NCBI GenBank assembly: GCA_027943245.1
Contig: JANDJZ010000033.1
Span: forward strand, 51,016 to 115,015
Direction: 5' to 3'
DNA: 64,000 nucleotides
From: Acanthamoeba sp. SK_2022b
Lineage: Eukaryota; Discosea; Longamoebia; Acanthamoebidae
Shown: piece by piece, positions 1 through 11,157 of the stretch
Layout of the letters: each line of letters starts with the position of its first letter
Position numbering within the stretch: the stretch's first letter is position 1
The notes under the pieces: generated by a model
What the model was told of the DNA's origin: nothing
The model's database searches: none
The model's input: the letters and a program-made list of their open reading frames with translations, nothing else
Made by a program: the position numbers and the translations under genes

Positions 1-1573
1 AATACCCTGTCGCTCAGCATCCAACCCGCATATTTAAGGGTCTTGTCGTTGAGGAATTTGATGGGATAGGCGGCCACCCACTCGCCCAGGCTGATCACGC
101 ACTCGGCCCTGATCTCGGCGAAGATGTCGCGGTAGCGATGCACGAAGATTCTGCACAAGCGAGTGGCCACACGCGAGTCAGCGAGAAAAATGGCCTCGGG
201 CCAGCGTTGCCCTCAGAGCCACGAGACGCACCCCTTGAAGATCTGATCCATGCGCTCGTCGAGAATGTCGATCTTGTCCTTGAGGTCTTGTGCCTTCTCG
301 GTCAGGTCGCGCACTTTGGCAGTCTCGTTCTTGGTGGGCCGGGCGCTGGCCTTGCTCTTGGCGCTCTTGATCTGGCGCAGCGTCACCTGCAGCTCCTTGG
401 TGATGATGTTCACGACCTTGATGATCGAGCCCATCAGCTGCAACCCGAGCAGGGTGCCCGTGTGACGGAAAGGACGCAGCGCCGAGCTGTAACAGAGAGA
501 CACAACACAACACAACACAACACAACACAGACGAGAGAGAGAGAGAGAGAGAGAGCCACTTAGCGCAAGGCTCTGAATTTCCAAGAGAGTTCATGCTATG
601 CCGCACCTGGACACGACCAGGGCAATGGTGACCAGGTTGCCGAGGAAGGCTTCGTCGTAGATGATTGTGTATTGGGTCTTGTTGATGAGCTTGTCCCAGA
701 ACTCGAGGAAGTTGTTCTTGAACTTTCGCATCTTGCCGCGTCCGATGATCGGGTACTGTCCGCCCTCCTGCATGCAGCACGAGCCAGCGTCGGTCAGGCC
801 CCCCGGGTGGCGTACAAGGAGCCAGCTGGGGCGTACTGTACCGCTTTGTACTTTTCATCCTCCACGATGTTGGCCAGGATTCGGCCAATGTCCTGCTTGA
901 GGTAGACTGACTTGCTGACCTCGAGCGGGTAACCGCAAGCCTACACAAAGTGACGATGAACATTTAGAAGACGAAAGAGAGGTTGGACGCTCTTGCTGTT
1001 CGGCAAGCAGAGGAGAGGTTTGAATACCTTGAGAATGAAATTGAGAAGTTCGCGCATCGCCTCATGAGCCTCCTCTTGGTACCGAGAAATCCACTCGGCG
1101 ACCGTGACAGACATGGCAGTGCGATTTTTGACCATTCCTGCAATCCAATCAAGAAATTAAAATAAATAATTTTAAAGGTTCCATTAGCGGGAGCATACCG
1201 AAGAGCGAAGTGTCCTCTTCCTCTTCTTCTTCGGGGGCATTCTTCTTGCCTCTGCCTTTCTTCCCCTTCTTTGCAGGCTGCGCCTCGGCGTTCTCAGCCT
1301 CTTCGCCAGCTGAAGAAGCGCTGCGCTTCTTGCCCGCCTTTTTGCCCTTCTTTTGCGATGTCTTCCTCTTCTTAGTGGGTGAATGGTATTCTTCTTCCTC
1401 CTCCTCCTCTTCAGCGTCCTCTTCTTCTTCATGCTCGCTTCCTTCCTCCTCTCGCTCTTCCTCCCTGAATACGGGTCAAATTAATCCCAAATACGGCGTA
1501 ACAAAAAGAATGATAGCACGCACCTATCGCTCTCCCCCTCATCTTCCGACCTGTGCTTGCGCTTGGAGGACAT
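1..1573 (-). CDS. Cohesin subunit SCC3/STAG (SA), 5' part of gene; 3' end beyond the window
   Basis: This is the HEAT-repeat cohesin subunit that loads and holds the cohesin ring on chromatin in the nucleus. The start is the ATG at 1573 ([17 protein letters not shown]). It is followed after an intron by a long acidic, Lys-rich tail, typical of the disordered N-terminus. The first ordered exon reads [18 protein letters not shown]. Later exons contain [36 protein letters not shown] and [15 protein letters not shown], and finally [15 protein letters not shown] and [18 protein letters not shown] at 1-160. These follow the STAG-domain order, including the conserved 'GVFVHRYRD'-type block. One clear intron is 1138-1198; another holds CACAA repeats (501-528) and a GA tract. 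The open frame runs off the left edge, so the C-terminal half is unseen. Identity is confident from motif order; exon borders are approximate. Confidence 0.88.
501..552. repeat. CACAA pentamer array followed by GA tract in an SCC3 intron
   Basis: About 5.6 copies of CACAA at 501-528 are followed by a GA run at about 534-554. On the coding (minus) strand these read as CT and TTGTG repeats. The same pentamer family recurs in an intron at 25261-25315. Confidence 0.8.
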
Positions 1574-1745
1574 GATTATGACGCTAGCGTTAAATCCAAT
1601 TCAACGACGTTCGTGCTCGCTCTACTCTGGCCGAATGTAATGGTCAAAAAGGCGCCAAAGCGGTACGTCTCCCGCCATTTTTGCCAATTCATTTGAAGAA
1701 ATTCGAAGAAAAACTTTGTAATTCAATTTGGGCTTGGCTGCCGCT

Positions 1746-3133
1746 CTACTTGACCTTGATGATGCCGGCAGCGATAAGCTTCTGGATGTTGTTCATGATG
1801 ACTGGGTCCTTCATGTACCTGTTTGAAACAAGGACCCCATACACAATAAAATTTTCAATTATATAAAAACTGTGTAGCGCCAGCGACAGGCAGGTAGACG
1901 TACGTTTGAACGGCGGCCGGGTTGCTGCCAAGCTCGGAGAGGACCTTCTTCATCATGGGGTCGCTGAGGATGCGCTGGATCTCGGGATCATTGGCAGCGG
2001 CGGCCATGGCCTCCTTGTCCTCGGCCTCGCTGGAGCCCTCCTGCCTCCTGTTGATGGCTTCCATCGTCCGCCTCAGGCCCTCGTTGAGCTCCTCGTTGTT
2101 GGGCTCCACCTTGAGGCCCTGCTCGTAGGTCTCGAGGCACTTGTGGTACTGCTTCATGAAGAACTGGCAGTGGCCCTTACGCGTGTACGCCTTGACTGCA
2201 GCCGAGACAAAATGCCCCAAATAAATACACAAAATAATCATTAAATATATATATATATATCACACACAGCGCGCGTCATGCGGGCGAGGGGGTTACCAAA
2301 GGTGGGGTTGAGCTCGATCGCCTTGTCGCAATCCTTGGTGGCCATGGGGAACTCGCCAAGCTTCATGTAGCACGCGGCACGGTTGCTGTACAGCACGTGA
2401 TCCTGCGTGTGCGTGTTTTTTTAGCCATTTATATTTGATATTAGATTTGATATTTGATATTTTATGGGCCACGCATGTGGGGGGCGTACGGTGGGGTTCC
2501 TGCGGATGGCCTCGGTGTAGTGCTTGATGGCCTCGGGGTACTGGGCGTTCCTGAAGCAGTCGTTGCCCTTCTCCTTCTCCTGCTGGGAGATCTCGGGGTT
2601 GATGTAGTTCTTCTCCTCGCTCTCCTTCTTCAGCTGTTCGGCCTGTGGAAGAGAGGGAGGTGGTGAGTGAGATCATGAGGAGCGCCTCTTGCAAGAGGAC
2701 CTACTCCCCCCCCCAAGTTGAGCCTGGCGTGGGCGTTTCAGTCGAACGCACCTTTCGGAGGGCGTTGAGGGAGTCGGGGTTGCGGTGCTCGGTGAGGGCT
2801 CGGTTGTAGGAGTCGATGGCTTCGGCGTACTTCTCCTGCTTCATGTAGGCGTTGCCCTTGCGGTGGAAGGCCCTGTGCCACACAAGCCGCCACATGTCAG
2901 GTCGGCCCATATGAAGTGCGTGTATGTATGTATGAAAGAGAAAGAGAAAGAGTGGAGCTCTTCGTACCTCGAGATGAGCTTGTAGTCGGCAAACACTCTA
3001 CGTCCGACGTCGATGGCCTCGGTACAGGCCTTGATGCACTCGTCAAAGTTACCCTGCTCAAAGTAGACGGCTACTCACCCAAAAACGCTCATCGTGAGTT
3101 CTCCGTATCGCGTGCGCTCTTGACGTGTTGTGT

Positions 3134-3184
<51 letters not shown>

Positions 3185-4409
3185 TGCGTGCATGCGTGGT
3201 CGAGGTACCAGCCAGGTTGGTGAGGAAGGTCATGTTGTCGGGGTCAAGCTCAATGGCCTTCCTGTAGTGGACAATGGCGTTGTCAAAGTCCTTCTTCTTG
3301 TAGGCCTGGTTGCCGAGCTCCTTCTCATCCAGGGCCTGCTTCTTCTCGGCAGGAAGCTCGGGCTCGGGCTCCTTGGGCTTCTCTTCGGTCTTGGGCTTCT
3401 CCTCCTTCTTGGGCGCCTCCTTCTTCGGCTGCTGGGCGGGCTCCTGCTGAGCCTCCGCGCCCTGAAAACGAACCGTGGCAACACAGCAATAACGCCATCC
3501 AGGTCAGGCTCGTGATCACTGGCGCCAGCATAGGAGGAGCGGGCAAGCGGTACCGGTGGCTTTTGGCTGATGCCAAGGATCACTGCGAACACGTTGGCAA
3601 TGCGAGGGTCGCTCTGGAGGTACCTGCTCGCGAGGACGAGGAGTGGACAAGGAGGAGGAGGATGAGTGCCGCTCAGTTGAGCGTTGATAGGGCGTCGCGA
3701 GAGTGGCGTGTGCGTACATGGGCAGTTCGCTGGGGTTCTTCTGAAGACGAGAGAGCAGCGACACAAAGGCGGGATCGTCGAGGTAGGCTCGGGTGAGGTC
3801 GTTCTGCCTGAGCTTGGTCCAGATGTCGCCCTGAAGCATCTGGCCGAACACATTGCCGAGTTCCTCGCCGCCACCGCTCTCGGCCTGCTCTTGCTGCTCT
3901 GCCTCCTGCAGGGCCTGCTTGAGCTGCTCGTTCGTGGGCTCCACCTCCAGGCCGGCGGCGTAGGCGGCCTTGGCCTCGGGGTAGCGGCCCAAGTAGCATA
4001 GTGCCGCGCCCTTGCGCGAGTAACCCTGGCACCCACGCAACGTTGATAAGAGTCCGTTGCGTGGAGGTTTTGAACAGCTGCTGCCCAAAGAGCATACCTT
4101 GGACCAGTCGGGCTTCAACTCGACGGTCTTCTCAGCGTCGGCGAGCGCCTGATCGTAATTCTTGAGGCTGGCATGAGCAGCCGAGCGATTGCTGTACAGA
4201 ACATGATTCTTGGCATCGTGCTGAATGGCAGCTGTGTAGTGCTCCACAGCGGCCTTGAAATCGCCAGCGGACATAGCCGCATTTCCCTTGTTCTTCTCCT
4301 CGAGCGCCTGAAGTAGTACACGATTAAATTAAATTAATAAATTCAAATTGCAAGGTTCCACATTTAAAGTGAGGTGCCTCTGTGGGAGAGACCGTACAAT
4401 ATCAGCCAT
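1746..4409 (-). CDS. STI1: Hsp70/Hsp90-organising co-chaperone STI1/Hop (STIP1)
   Basis: This cytosolic TPR adaptor passes clients from Hsp70 to Hsp90. The start is the ATG at 4409: exon 1 encodes only MADI and is spliced to [17 protein letters not shown], matching the usual start of the family. Domain order is complete: TPR1 ([36 protein letters not shown]); a DP1/STI1 segment ([28 protein letters not shown]); a Lys/Glu/Pro-rich linker; TPR2A ([17 protein letters not shown] onward); TPR2B ([46 protein letters not shown]); and DP2 ([35 protein letters not shown]). The stop is at 1746-1748. At least eight introns, one holding a (GT)n array. It was ancestrally divergent from the GT47 gene with only about 170 bp between their start codons, before a retrotransposon inserted. 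Confidence 0.95.
3135..3182. repeat. (GT)n microsatellite in an STI1 intron
   Basis: About 24 GT units on the plus strand ((CA)n on the coding strand), inside the intron between the exons encoding NLA and AVYFEQGNF. Confidence 0.9.
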
Positions 4410-4564
4410 CTCGTTGACGCGGTGTGGTTCTGTGATCTGATCGCAAATCTGCGGCCGTGCAAATAAGAAAATGCACCAACACCGAACGCGTTCTTCTCTT
4501 GCGAGAATGAGGGCAGAATTCGCGTGCGCGAGCCAGAAATTCCAAGGGCGCTTACTTTTACCGC
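4410..4564. promoter_or_regulatory. Remnant of the ancestral bidirectional promoter between STI1 and GT47
   Basis: These 155 bp separate the STI1 start codon from the left retrotransposon duplication. Joining 4564 to the duplication and then to 11158 rebuilds a spacer of about 170 bp between the two divergent start codons. No TATA box is assigned. Promoter role is inferred from position alone. Confidence 0.45.
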
Positions 4565-4580
4565 GTCTGTCCCTGCAAGA
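4565..4580 (+). repeat. Left target-site duplication of the LINE (16 bp)
   Basis: GTCTGTCCCTGCAAGA, identical over 16 bp to 11142-11157. The bases on either side differ between the copies (C/A before, A/T after), so the duplication is exactly 16 bp unless the tail boundary is shifted. Confidence 0.93.
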
Positions 4581-5032
4581 AGTGTCAGGATCAGCCAACG
4601 GCGGGAGAGGATGGAGGAGGCATCAAGAGCAGCTGCGGATCGATTTTTTGCGTATTGAAGTGGATAACCAGCCACTATAAAAAGCGGTTACGCACCACAT
4701 ATGTGGGGCCGTTCTTTGCTCATTTATTCTGGCTGATTTACACATTCATTGTATCAATCGATCCCCCTCGTCTCTTCGCCTCTGTCCTCCACGTCGCGCT
4801 GCCCCCGTACCCGTCCCATCCTCCCCTCTCGATGCCTACCGGTCGCCCCCCCCCAGGCCTGAATGTCCAAAGGGGCTACCGATTTTTTATTATTAAATCC
4901 CCGACGACCTTGAGAATTAGATTAAAACGGAACCCTTTCTCTGGCGCGCTTTTCGTAGCCGTCACTCTCACTGCCCTGACCGCAACACACACACACCTAA
5001 CCCAAACTCTAGTACACGCGCACCTTATCCAA
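4581..5032 (+). other. LINE 5' leader
   Basis: These 452 bp between the left duplication and the first plausible ORF1 ATG (5033) contain stops in all frames and a short ACACAC stretch near 4985. By analogy with other LINEs this region would hold an internal promoter; no specific promoter element was identified. Confidence 0.5.
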
Positions 5033-6246
5033 ATGGAAGGTCAAGGCCCCACCTCTACCCAAGTGCCCAACCGCACGCCACCCAATCGACCCTGTCATCA
5101 GCGCCCTCCCTGTCGACCCAGCAGCCTAACCCGGGCAAGCGGCCTAGTAACAGTAAGGACGATCAGCGCTCTGTGCAAGCTCGCATAGGCGATGGATCCA
5201 GCCCGAGGGACCTGGCTTGGAGGGAAACCGTAGAAACGGAAGCGGAGGCTCTGCGAATGTCAGCAATCCAGTCGCGGATGGAGGCGGCCCGCAAGGCCAT
5301 AGCCCAGAAGCGCTCTCTCGGAAAACGCCGGTTCAACAACGCTAACAAGAGGATCGACAAGGCACTCGAGGAAGCCGAGAAGAAGTCGAGAGTCAATGAG
5401 CTGAGCGAGCAGGGCCTGATCGACCTCACCAAGCTTTCAGGGGTCGATGATCGTACTATCCGCGACATGGAGGACCAACTTGAAAGCCTGATCCCGGTGG
5501 TCTGTGTGGGCCAAGTCACGGAGGATGATTTCGCCAACATCCGCCGTCAAGTGAGGGCAATCTGCAGAGGTCTTGTTGAGGACGACAGCAAGCTCGAACC
5601 CGAAAAGCAGGCTCTCACGTTGGCCTTCGAGAATGAGACGGACGCAGACCGAGTCAGGACCTCCGACTACATCGCCAAGCTTGGCAAAGTGGTGGAGGTT
5701 TACTCCCTCCCTCGTAAAATACTGACTGGCGACTGCCGCTGCGTAGGCCTGGTAGAAACTGGAGAAGGCTTGGAGCTAGCAGACGTCATACGTGATGCCC
5801 GCACCCTGGACACGAACTACAAGAGCGTCCGAACTACGGCCACTGGGGGATACCTAGTAGAGTTCTGGGACCCGGTATCACTCACAACGTGGCTCCGCTC
5901 TCCCATTCTGAAGGAAAGACGTGAATGGGCCAAGAGCGAGTCTATCTACTCGAGAGCTCACCTCACACGCTGGATCGGACGGCTCCCTGCCTCGCTCACC
6001 CCTACCATGGCGGCCAGCATCCTCCTCAAGGCCTGGGGGGTATCTGGCAAGGTAAAACTGATCAGAGAGCCAAAAACTAACCGGTTCAAGAGGTGCGGCT
6101 ACGTAATCTGTGACTCGGCAGCAGACGCAGCCCGCCTCTCAGGGCTCAAAGGCTCCCTTTCCTTTGATGGCCTGACGACGAGTGTGGTGGACACCATCAA
6201 CAAGCCCAGACCCGAAGATGAGTCAGTCTCTACCAATGATGACTGA
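5033..6246 (+). CDS. LINE ORF1 (putative RNA-binding protein), start region uncertain
   Basis: The main frame is open from 4921 to the TGA at 6244-6246. Its N-terminal part is rich in Ser, Thr, Pro and Gln. A helical, probably coiled-coil stretch follows (about 5245-5400: ARKAIAQKRSLGKRR, KRIDKALEEAEKKSR). The C-terminal part ends in an RRM-like segment (about 6040-6190: GKVKLIREPKTNRFKRCGYV, then an Ala/Leu-rich helix). No CCHC knuckle is seen. The frame has no ATG before about 5257. The nearest good ATG (5033, MEGQGPTSTQ) lies in the frame one base away and ends at 5188, so a one-base indel or a non-canonical start must be assumed. ORF1 proteins of LINEs bind the element RNA; that role here is inferred. 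Confidence 0.7.
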
Positions 6247-9200
6247 CATCGCTGCAACACTGATGGTCCACCCCAATAAACCTTTCTTCAAAATCCAATC
6301 AGTCAACCTCCATGGAGGTTGGGACCATAAGTTACCCCACCTGGTCCATTGGCTTGCTAAGCACGCTCCTGACGTCCTACTCATCCAAGAACTGATGTTA
6401 ACCAAGGAGCAGGCCAGCTTCGCTCAACTTGATGGATATACAGCGTTCACCAACTGCCTCTCCAGAGAGCAACTAGCAGTAATGAGTTTGGGACAGGTGC
6501 CCAATGGTAGCCACGCAGTCCCGCTCATGGAACGCCTCCCAAGCCCCAAATGGGGCACAGGAGTATGGGTCAAAAAAGGTCTGGAAGTGACTGATGTCAC
6601 GCCCACGGCAACATGGGCAGCTGGCCAGGTGTGTGCAGTTTATGTCGCCACACCCACTGCGCCACTCCATATAGTAAGTGTCTACGCACCGGCATCAGGT
6701 CATACAATAAAGGAGGACTTCTACACCCAACTTTGGGATTGGTCATCCAAACTTAAAGGGGAGTTACTCTTAGGTGGGGACTGGAACATGACCCTCTCAC
6801 AAAAAGACCAGAAACTTGGCAAGTTCAACCACGAGAAAAATGCCCCCCTCCGACAACTGGATGATGACCTCTCACTTACAGACCTCTGGCGTAAACTCAA
6901 CAAGGGGCGCCCGGTAGAGTTCATGTGGAAAGGGGCGTCCAGCAAAAAGGCACAATGAAAGAGGCTTGACGCATTCCGCACTAACCAGCCTGGCGAGTAT
7001 GTCCAGTGCCGAGTCATCAAGACTGGGTCATTTGGCTTGGACCACAAACCCATTGAGACCATCTGGCAGTGGACCCCATTACTGGAGGCGCCTACAGTAC
7101 TGCACGTCAAGTGGAGACTTCCCTCTGACGTCACACTGGAAGAGCGCGTGAAATTCAACTCAGTCTTTACTTTGCACACTGACCCAGCTAACACAGTCCT
7201 CCCTCTGCTGGACGCTCCTACCCAGATGGACATTGATGTGGCCTCCTGCCGTATAGCTGACGCCCTCCTGGAGGCCACCAGTGCAGTACTTGCAGATCAT
7301 GCATCTGCAACTCCCCCTCCCCGCCCAGATGAAGGTATCAGGCATAACAAAGAGTGGGGCTTGGTCCATAAGGCGCGCAAACGGCTCTTAGTGGGGCAGA
7401 AAGCGCTCAAACGCCTCACGAGTAGTACACCAGACAACCCTCGTGACTACGATCGCCTTGTCCGCAGGGTTAAGAGAGCCCTTAGAGTGCTGCCTCACCT
7501 GGACTACAGAGATGCCCTCCAATTCATCCAAGACCAAGTGGTGTGCCAACAATGGTTGGCCAACACGGCAGCTAAGGCTAGAAGCCTCCGCGTCGAAATG
7601 AACACCATATGCGATGAAGACAAAGCCAGAAGGATAGGGTACATCATTGAGCAGTTGCGCAGTGAAGGCGACACCAGGTCCAAAAGGTTCTTTTCTAAGA
7701 TACGCCGCGCCCTCCGCCCAGAGAGCAACCAAGCCGTCAAGATGGCCATTGAGGACAAAGATGGGGAGAGTAGGGTGCTCACTGAACCCACGCAAGTGAG
7801 CGATTACATCCGCAGAGTGTGGGGTGAATACTTTGGCCCTCGCCCCCATCCTGAACATGAGCTCGAAAAGCCTACTGACTGCCCACAAATCCCGCCACAC
7901 TTATCAGATTGGCTCCTCTCCCACATCTCACTGGATGAGTTGAGGACCGCGCTAGCCAGTATGGCCAACAATAAAGCACCAGGACCCACTGGGGAAACAG
8001 CGGACATGCTTAAGCTCCTAGACACAGACAACCTCCAGGCCATTGCACACCTCTACAACGCAATCCTCAACACTGGCATCACGCCATCCATATGGAAAGA
8101 GGCCCTCCTCTATGGCATCTACAAAGGCGGCAACCCCAACTATCCGCTCAACTACCGCCCAATTGCCCTGCTCTCGGTACTGTATAAGCTCTTCTCTAAA
8201 GCCCTCACTTCTCGCTTGTCAGAAGCAGTAGAAGATAGTGGTGTACTGAGCTCTGCACAAGGAGGCTTCCGCAAACAACGCTCCGCCCTTAGCCACGTTG
8301 CGGCACTCAGAGGCATCATGGAAGAAGCCAAAGCGCTTAATAAAGAGCTTCATGTAGCCTACATTGACCTAGCAGGGGCGTACGACTCAGTACCACTTAA
8401 CCTACTATTTAACACTCTGAGCCATTACGGAATGCCGCCCAGATTCGTAGCCCTCCTCAACAGCCTTTACGCGGACAACACTCTTAGAGTGGTGACAAGG
8501 TATGGACTCACAGGGGGAGTGAAGGTTGCACAAGGGGTGCGCCAGGGAGACCCTATGTCCCCCCTACTCTTTAACCTTTTTATCAATCCCATCGTACACC
8601 AGATCAACGCCAACAGAGAAGGTTACACACTTGAGAGTGGCGATTGTGTTGGCATTCTAGCCTACGCAGATGACATAGTCCTGATCAACAGCTCCAGTCA
8701 AGGCGCCGAGGCATCATGGGGCGTGTTTAAGGAGTGGTGCAGCCGATCGGGCATGACGATCAAGGCTGCTAAGTCGGCCTACGCAACAAACCGCCCACAG
8801 ACAAGCACCCTTATGACAGTAGAGGGAGAGCCTATCCGCAATCTGGGCACTGATGGCGCCTATAGGTACTTAGGCGTGCACCTCCGCCTGGACCTCAAAT
8901 GGGATACACATGTCTTTGAGGTCCGGCGAAAGTTCAACAGAATCATGAACTACCTGGCACACCGGGCCATCACTGCTGCCCAAAAAGTGCTTCTTGTAAA
9001 TGCCATGGCTCAATCCATGGTGGGGTACAGCATGGGCGTAGTCAAATACCCATTAGAAACACTCACCCAGATGGACCGCACTCTTCTCAAGGTCGTAAAG
9101 CGCGCCCTCAGACTCCCCTCCGACACGCCATCAGCGTGGCTTTGGGCGGACACCTCGTGTGGTGGTATGGGCCTATGCCGGCTTGAGGACACGCAGGCGG

Positions 9201-11038
9201 CAGAATTCCTCAGCACTACGGTCGACCACATTCTCAAAGGACCGGACGTACCGGGCAGGAGGGTCCTGCTGAGTAACATCTACTGCTATCGAAATAAAGG
9301 CGACAGGGAGCTCCTCACGATTAAAGGGACCGTAGGACAGACCTCACGCCCGTCTCTGCATACAGTACACCAGCTGGTCAAGGAGATGAAAGCAAGCCAC
9401 CTGGACATTATCTCAGAAGCGGTGGAAGAGCAGGCCCGCTCAGTTAACATGAGCCCTCTACCAGAAGAGTTGGCCAATTCAGCAGAGAGACGCCACGCTG
9501 CCCGGTCCTCAGTCGCGATACTCCAGTCGGATCCTCGCTTCCTGGCCGCACTCCATCGGATACCCCCCCCTGCCCCACTTACCCCCAGCCCGATGGTAAC
9601 CAGGGTCACGCTAGACACCCGTACGACAACAGAGGAACCTGGAAGTGTAGTGTTGCGAGAGATCCGCTGCAAACGCATCACCCGCCTACACCACACCGCT
9701 AGCAATGGCAACAAGCACTACACGTCTGAGGGGGAGCTCCTAGTGTGGACAGACGGGTCGCGCACTAGTAATAGTGCAGGATATGGGGTGTACGTGGGGG
9801 TAGGCAACCCAGCCAATGTAGCAGCCCGCGCCATAGGTGACCAGACGTCAGACAACGCAGAGCGACAAGCAATTCTACACGCTTTGGAGACCCACGCCAC
9901 GATACCCAGGCTGTGCATCATCACTGACAACGAATCAGTACAGACACTCGTCCAATGGGCAGCGGGCTCAAGCTCCAACAGAGTCTCTAAAATACACAGG
10001 GCAGTAGAAAAGAGAATAGTGGCCCTGGTCAGACAGCGCACATCGCAGGGATTCGCCACCAGATGTGAACACGTGTTCAGCCACATCGACAAGAAAATCA
10101 AAGAACGCAAGAACGACAGTAAGTGGCAAGCTAGGTTGGCGGCACAGAAGGGCAAATGGGGCCCTCTGTTCCGGAAGATCGTCAAAGGGAATGAGGCCGC
10201 AGACCAGCTCGCGGCCAAAGGGGCGGCTATGCCGTGCCCGCCAAAGTACTCACGCTTGGCAGGCCAACAGGCCGACATTGGCGTCTTCGTACAAGGACAG
10301 TGGACGGATGAGAAGCTTGGCCGCGTCGCCAAGGCGGGGCGGAAAGAGGCGTACAACACGTACGTAAAACAACGTGGCTGCGCCGGGGTCGTGGAACCAA
10401 CGGAAGTCAACTGGGGGGTGGCCAGCCTTGCCACCAAGCGCCCACGACACAAGGACGAGCCGTCCCTCCGCGTGGCGATCGCCCTGAAGTCGGGGCGGTC
10501 GAGATCGGCCCTTCACCGCTCCCGGATACCGGGAGAGCTCAGCGATGGCCCATGGTGCCCACTGTGCGTACGCACAAGTGGGAACAAGGTGGAGGAGGAC
10601 AATGTCCACCTCCTAGGTGGATGCCCGGTTACGGAGATGGTACGACTCACAGCCGTGGAAGAAGTCACGAAGGTACTACAATCCCACGCCACTACTTCTG
10701 CTGACGCCAGAGCGTGGGCCGAATGCAGCCCGCAGCGCACCACGCAGCTCCTGCTAGGGCTCCTCCCTTGCTCCCTCTCGAAGTTACTCAAGCCCAGGGA
10801 TATACATACGGCAAAAGGTACGGTCCGCTGGAAAACCAAGTACTCGAGCGCAGCCCTCCACGCCGCAAGAGCCATCTACCAGGACCGCAACCTCCGACTC
10901 CGCGACACCCTCAACAGCCCTCCACCCCGAGAGCCGACACCCTCAACACTCACAGGAACAAGCCCACCACACACAAACCAGCTCACCGACGTCCACCTCG
11001 TAACGAATTCCAGTCAGACCGCCGACCAATCCCCCTAA
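6236..11038 (+). pseudogene. LINE ORF2: APE endonuclease, reverse transcriptase, RNase H, zinc knuckle; one in-frame stop
   Basis: About 1,600 codons in one frame, interrupted only by TGA at 6956-6958. The APE-type endonuclease shows its catalytic series: SVNLHGG (Asn), LLIQELML (Glu), VYAPASG, GGDWNMTL (Asp/Asn), RLDAF and LDHKPI. The last two lie just after the stop. The RT core runs from about 8090 to 8780: NYRPIALLSVLYK, AYIDLAGAYDSVP, QGVRQGDPMSPLLFN and catalytic AYADDIVL (TAC-GAC at 8663-8674). RNase H begins at VWTDGS (Asp near 9752) and continues through AERQAI, ITDNESV and GNEAADQLA. Near 10552 a C-x2-C...H-x4-C knuckle follows (WCPLC, HLLGGC). Start candidates are the ATGs at 6236 and 6239, overlapping the ORF1 stop. 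Called pseudogene because of the stop; readthrough cannot be excluded. Confidence 0.88.
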
Positions 11039-11141
11039 TGTAAATAACCAGAGCAGGAGGCGCCACGGAACACTTCGTGTGACGTCATTATGACGTAGCG
11101 CTAGGCTCAATAAAAGACCGTTAGAAAGAAAAGAAAGAAAA
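11039..11141 (+). other. LINE 3' UTR with polyadenylation signal and A-rich tail
   Basis: A short 3' UTR contains TGACGTCATTATGACGT near 11080 and AATAAA at 11109-11114, and ends in GAAAGAAAAGAAAGAAAA. The tail meets the right duplication at 11142. After insertion this region is the immediate upstream sequence of the GT47 gene. Confidence 0.75.
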
Positions 11142-11157
11142 GTCTGTCCCTGCAAGA
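11142..11157 (+). repeat. Right target-site duplication of the LINE (16 bp)
   Basis: Identical to 4565-4580. Its final base is the A of the ATG of the GT47 gene, so the duplication rebuilt the start codon. Confidence 0.93.

Larger units (their letters stand above)
4581..11141 (+). mobile_element. Near-intact non-LTR retrotransposon (LINE) with APE, RT and RNase H
   Basis: A 6,561-bp element lies exactly between two identical 16-bp duplications. It has a 5' leader of about 450 bp, an ORF1, a long ORF2 in a different frame that slightly overlaps ORF1, a 3' UTR of about 100 bp with AATAAA at 11109-11114, and an A-rich tail of GAAA/GAAAA units (about 11124-11141). There are no LTRs. The RT-then-RNase H order with an N-terminal APE endonuclease suggests the I/ingi-like groups of LINEs; that placement is inference. 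The perfect duplication and largely open frames indicate a young insertion. One in-frame UGA in ORF2 and a probable frame problem at the ORF1 start may make this copy non-autonomous. Confidence 0.95.

Noticed and set aside
4655..5188. A 177-residue frame upstream of ORF1 as a separate gene
   Set aside because: It lies inside the LINE leader, has no recognisable domain and only its part from ATG 5033 is plausible as the ORF1 start region.
11078..11098. TGACGTCATTATGACGTA as a cAMP-response promoter element for GT47
   Set aside because: It lies in the LINE 3' UTR; the palindromic TGACGTCA may be coincidental, and no evidence ties it to transcription here.
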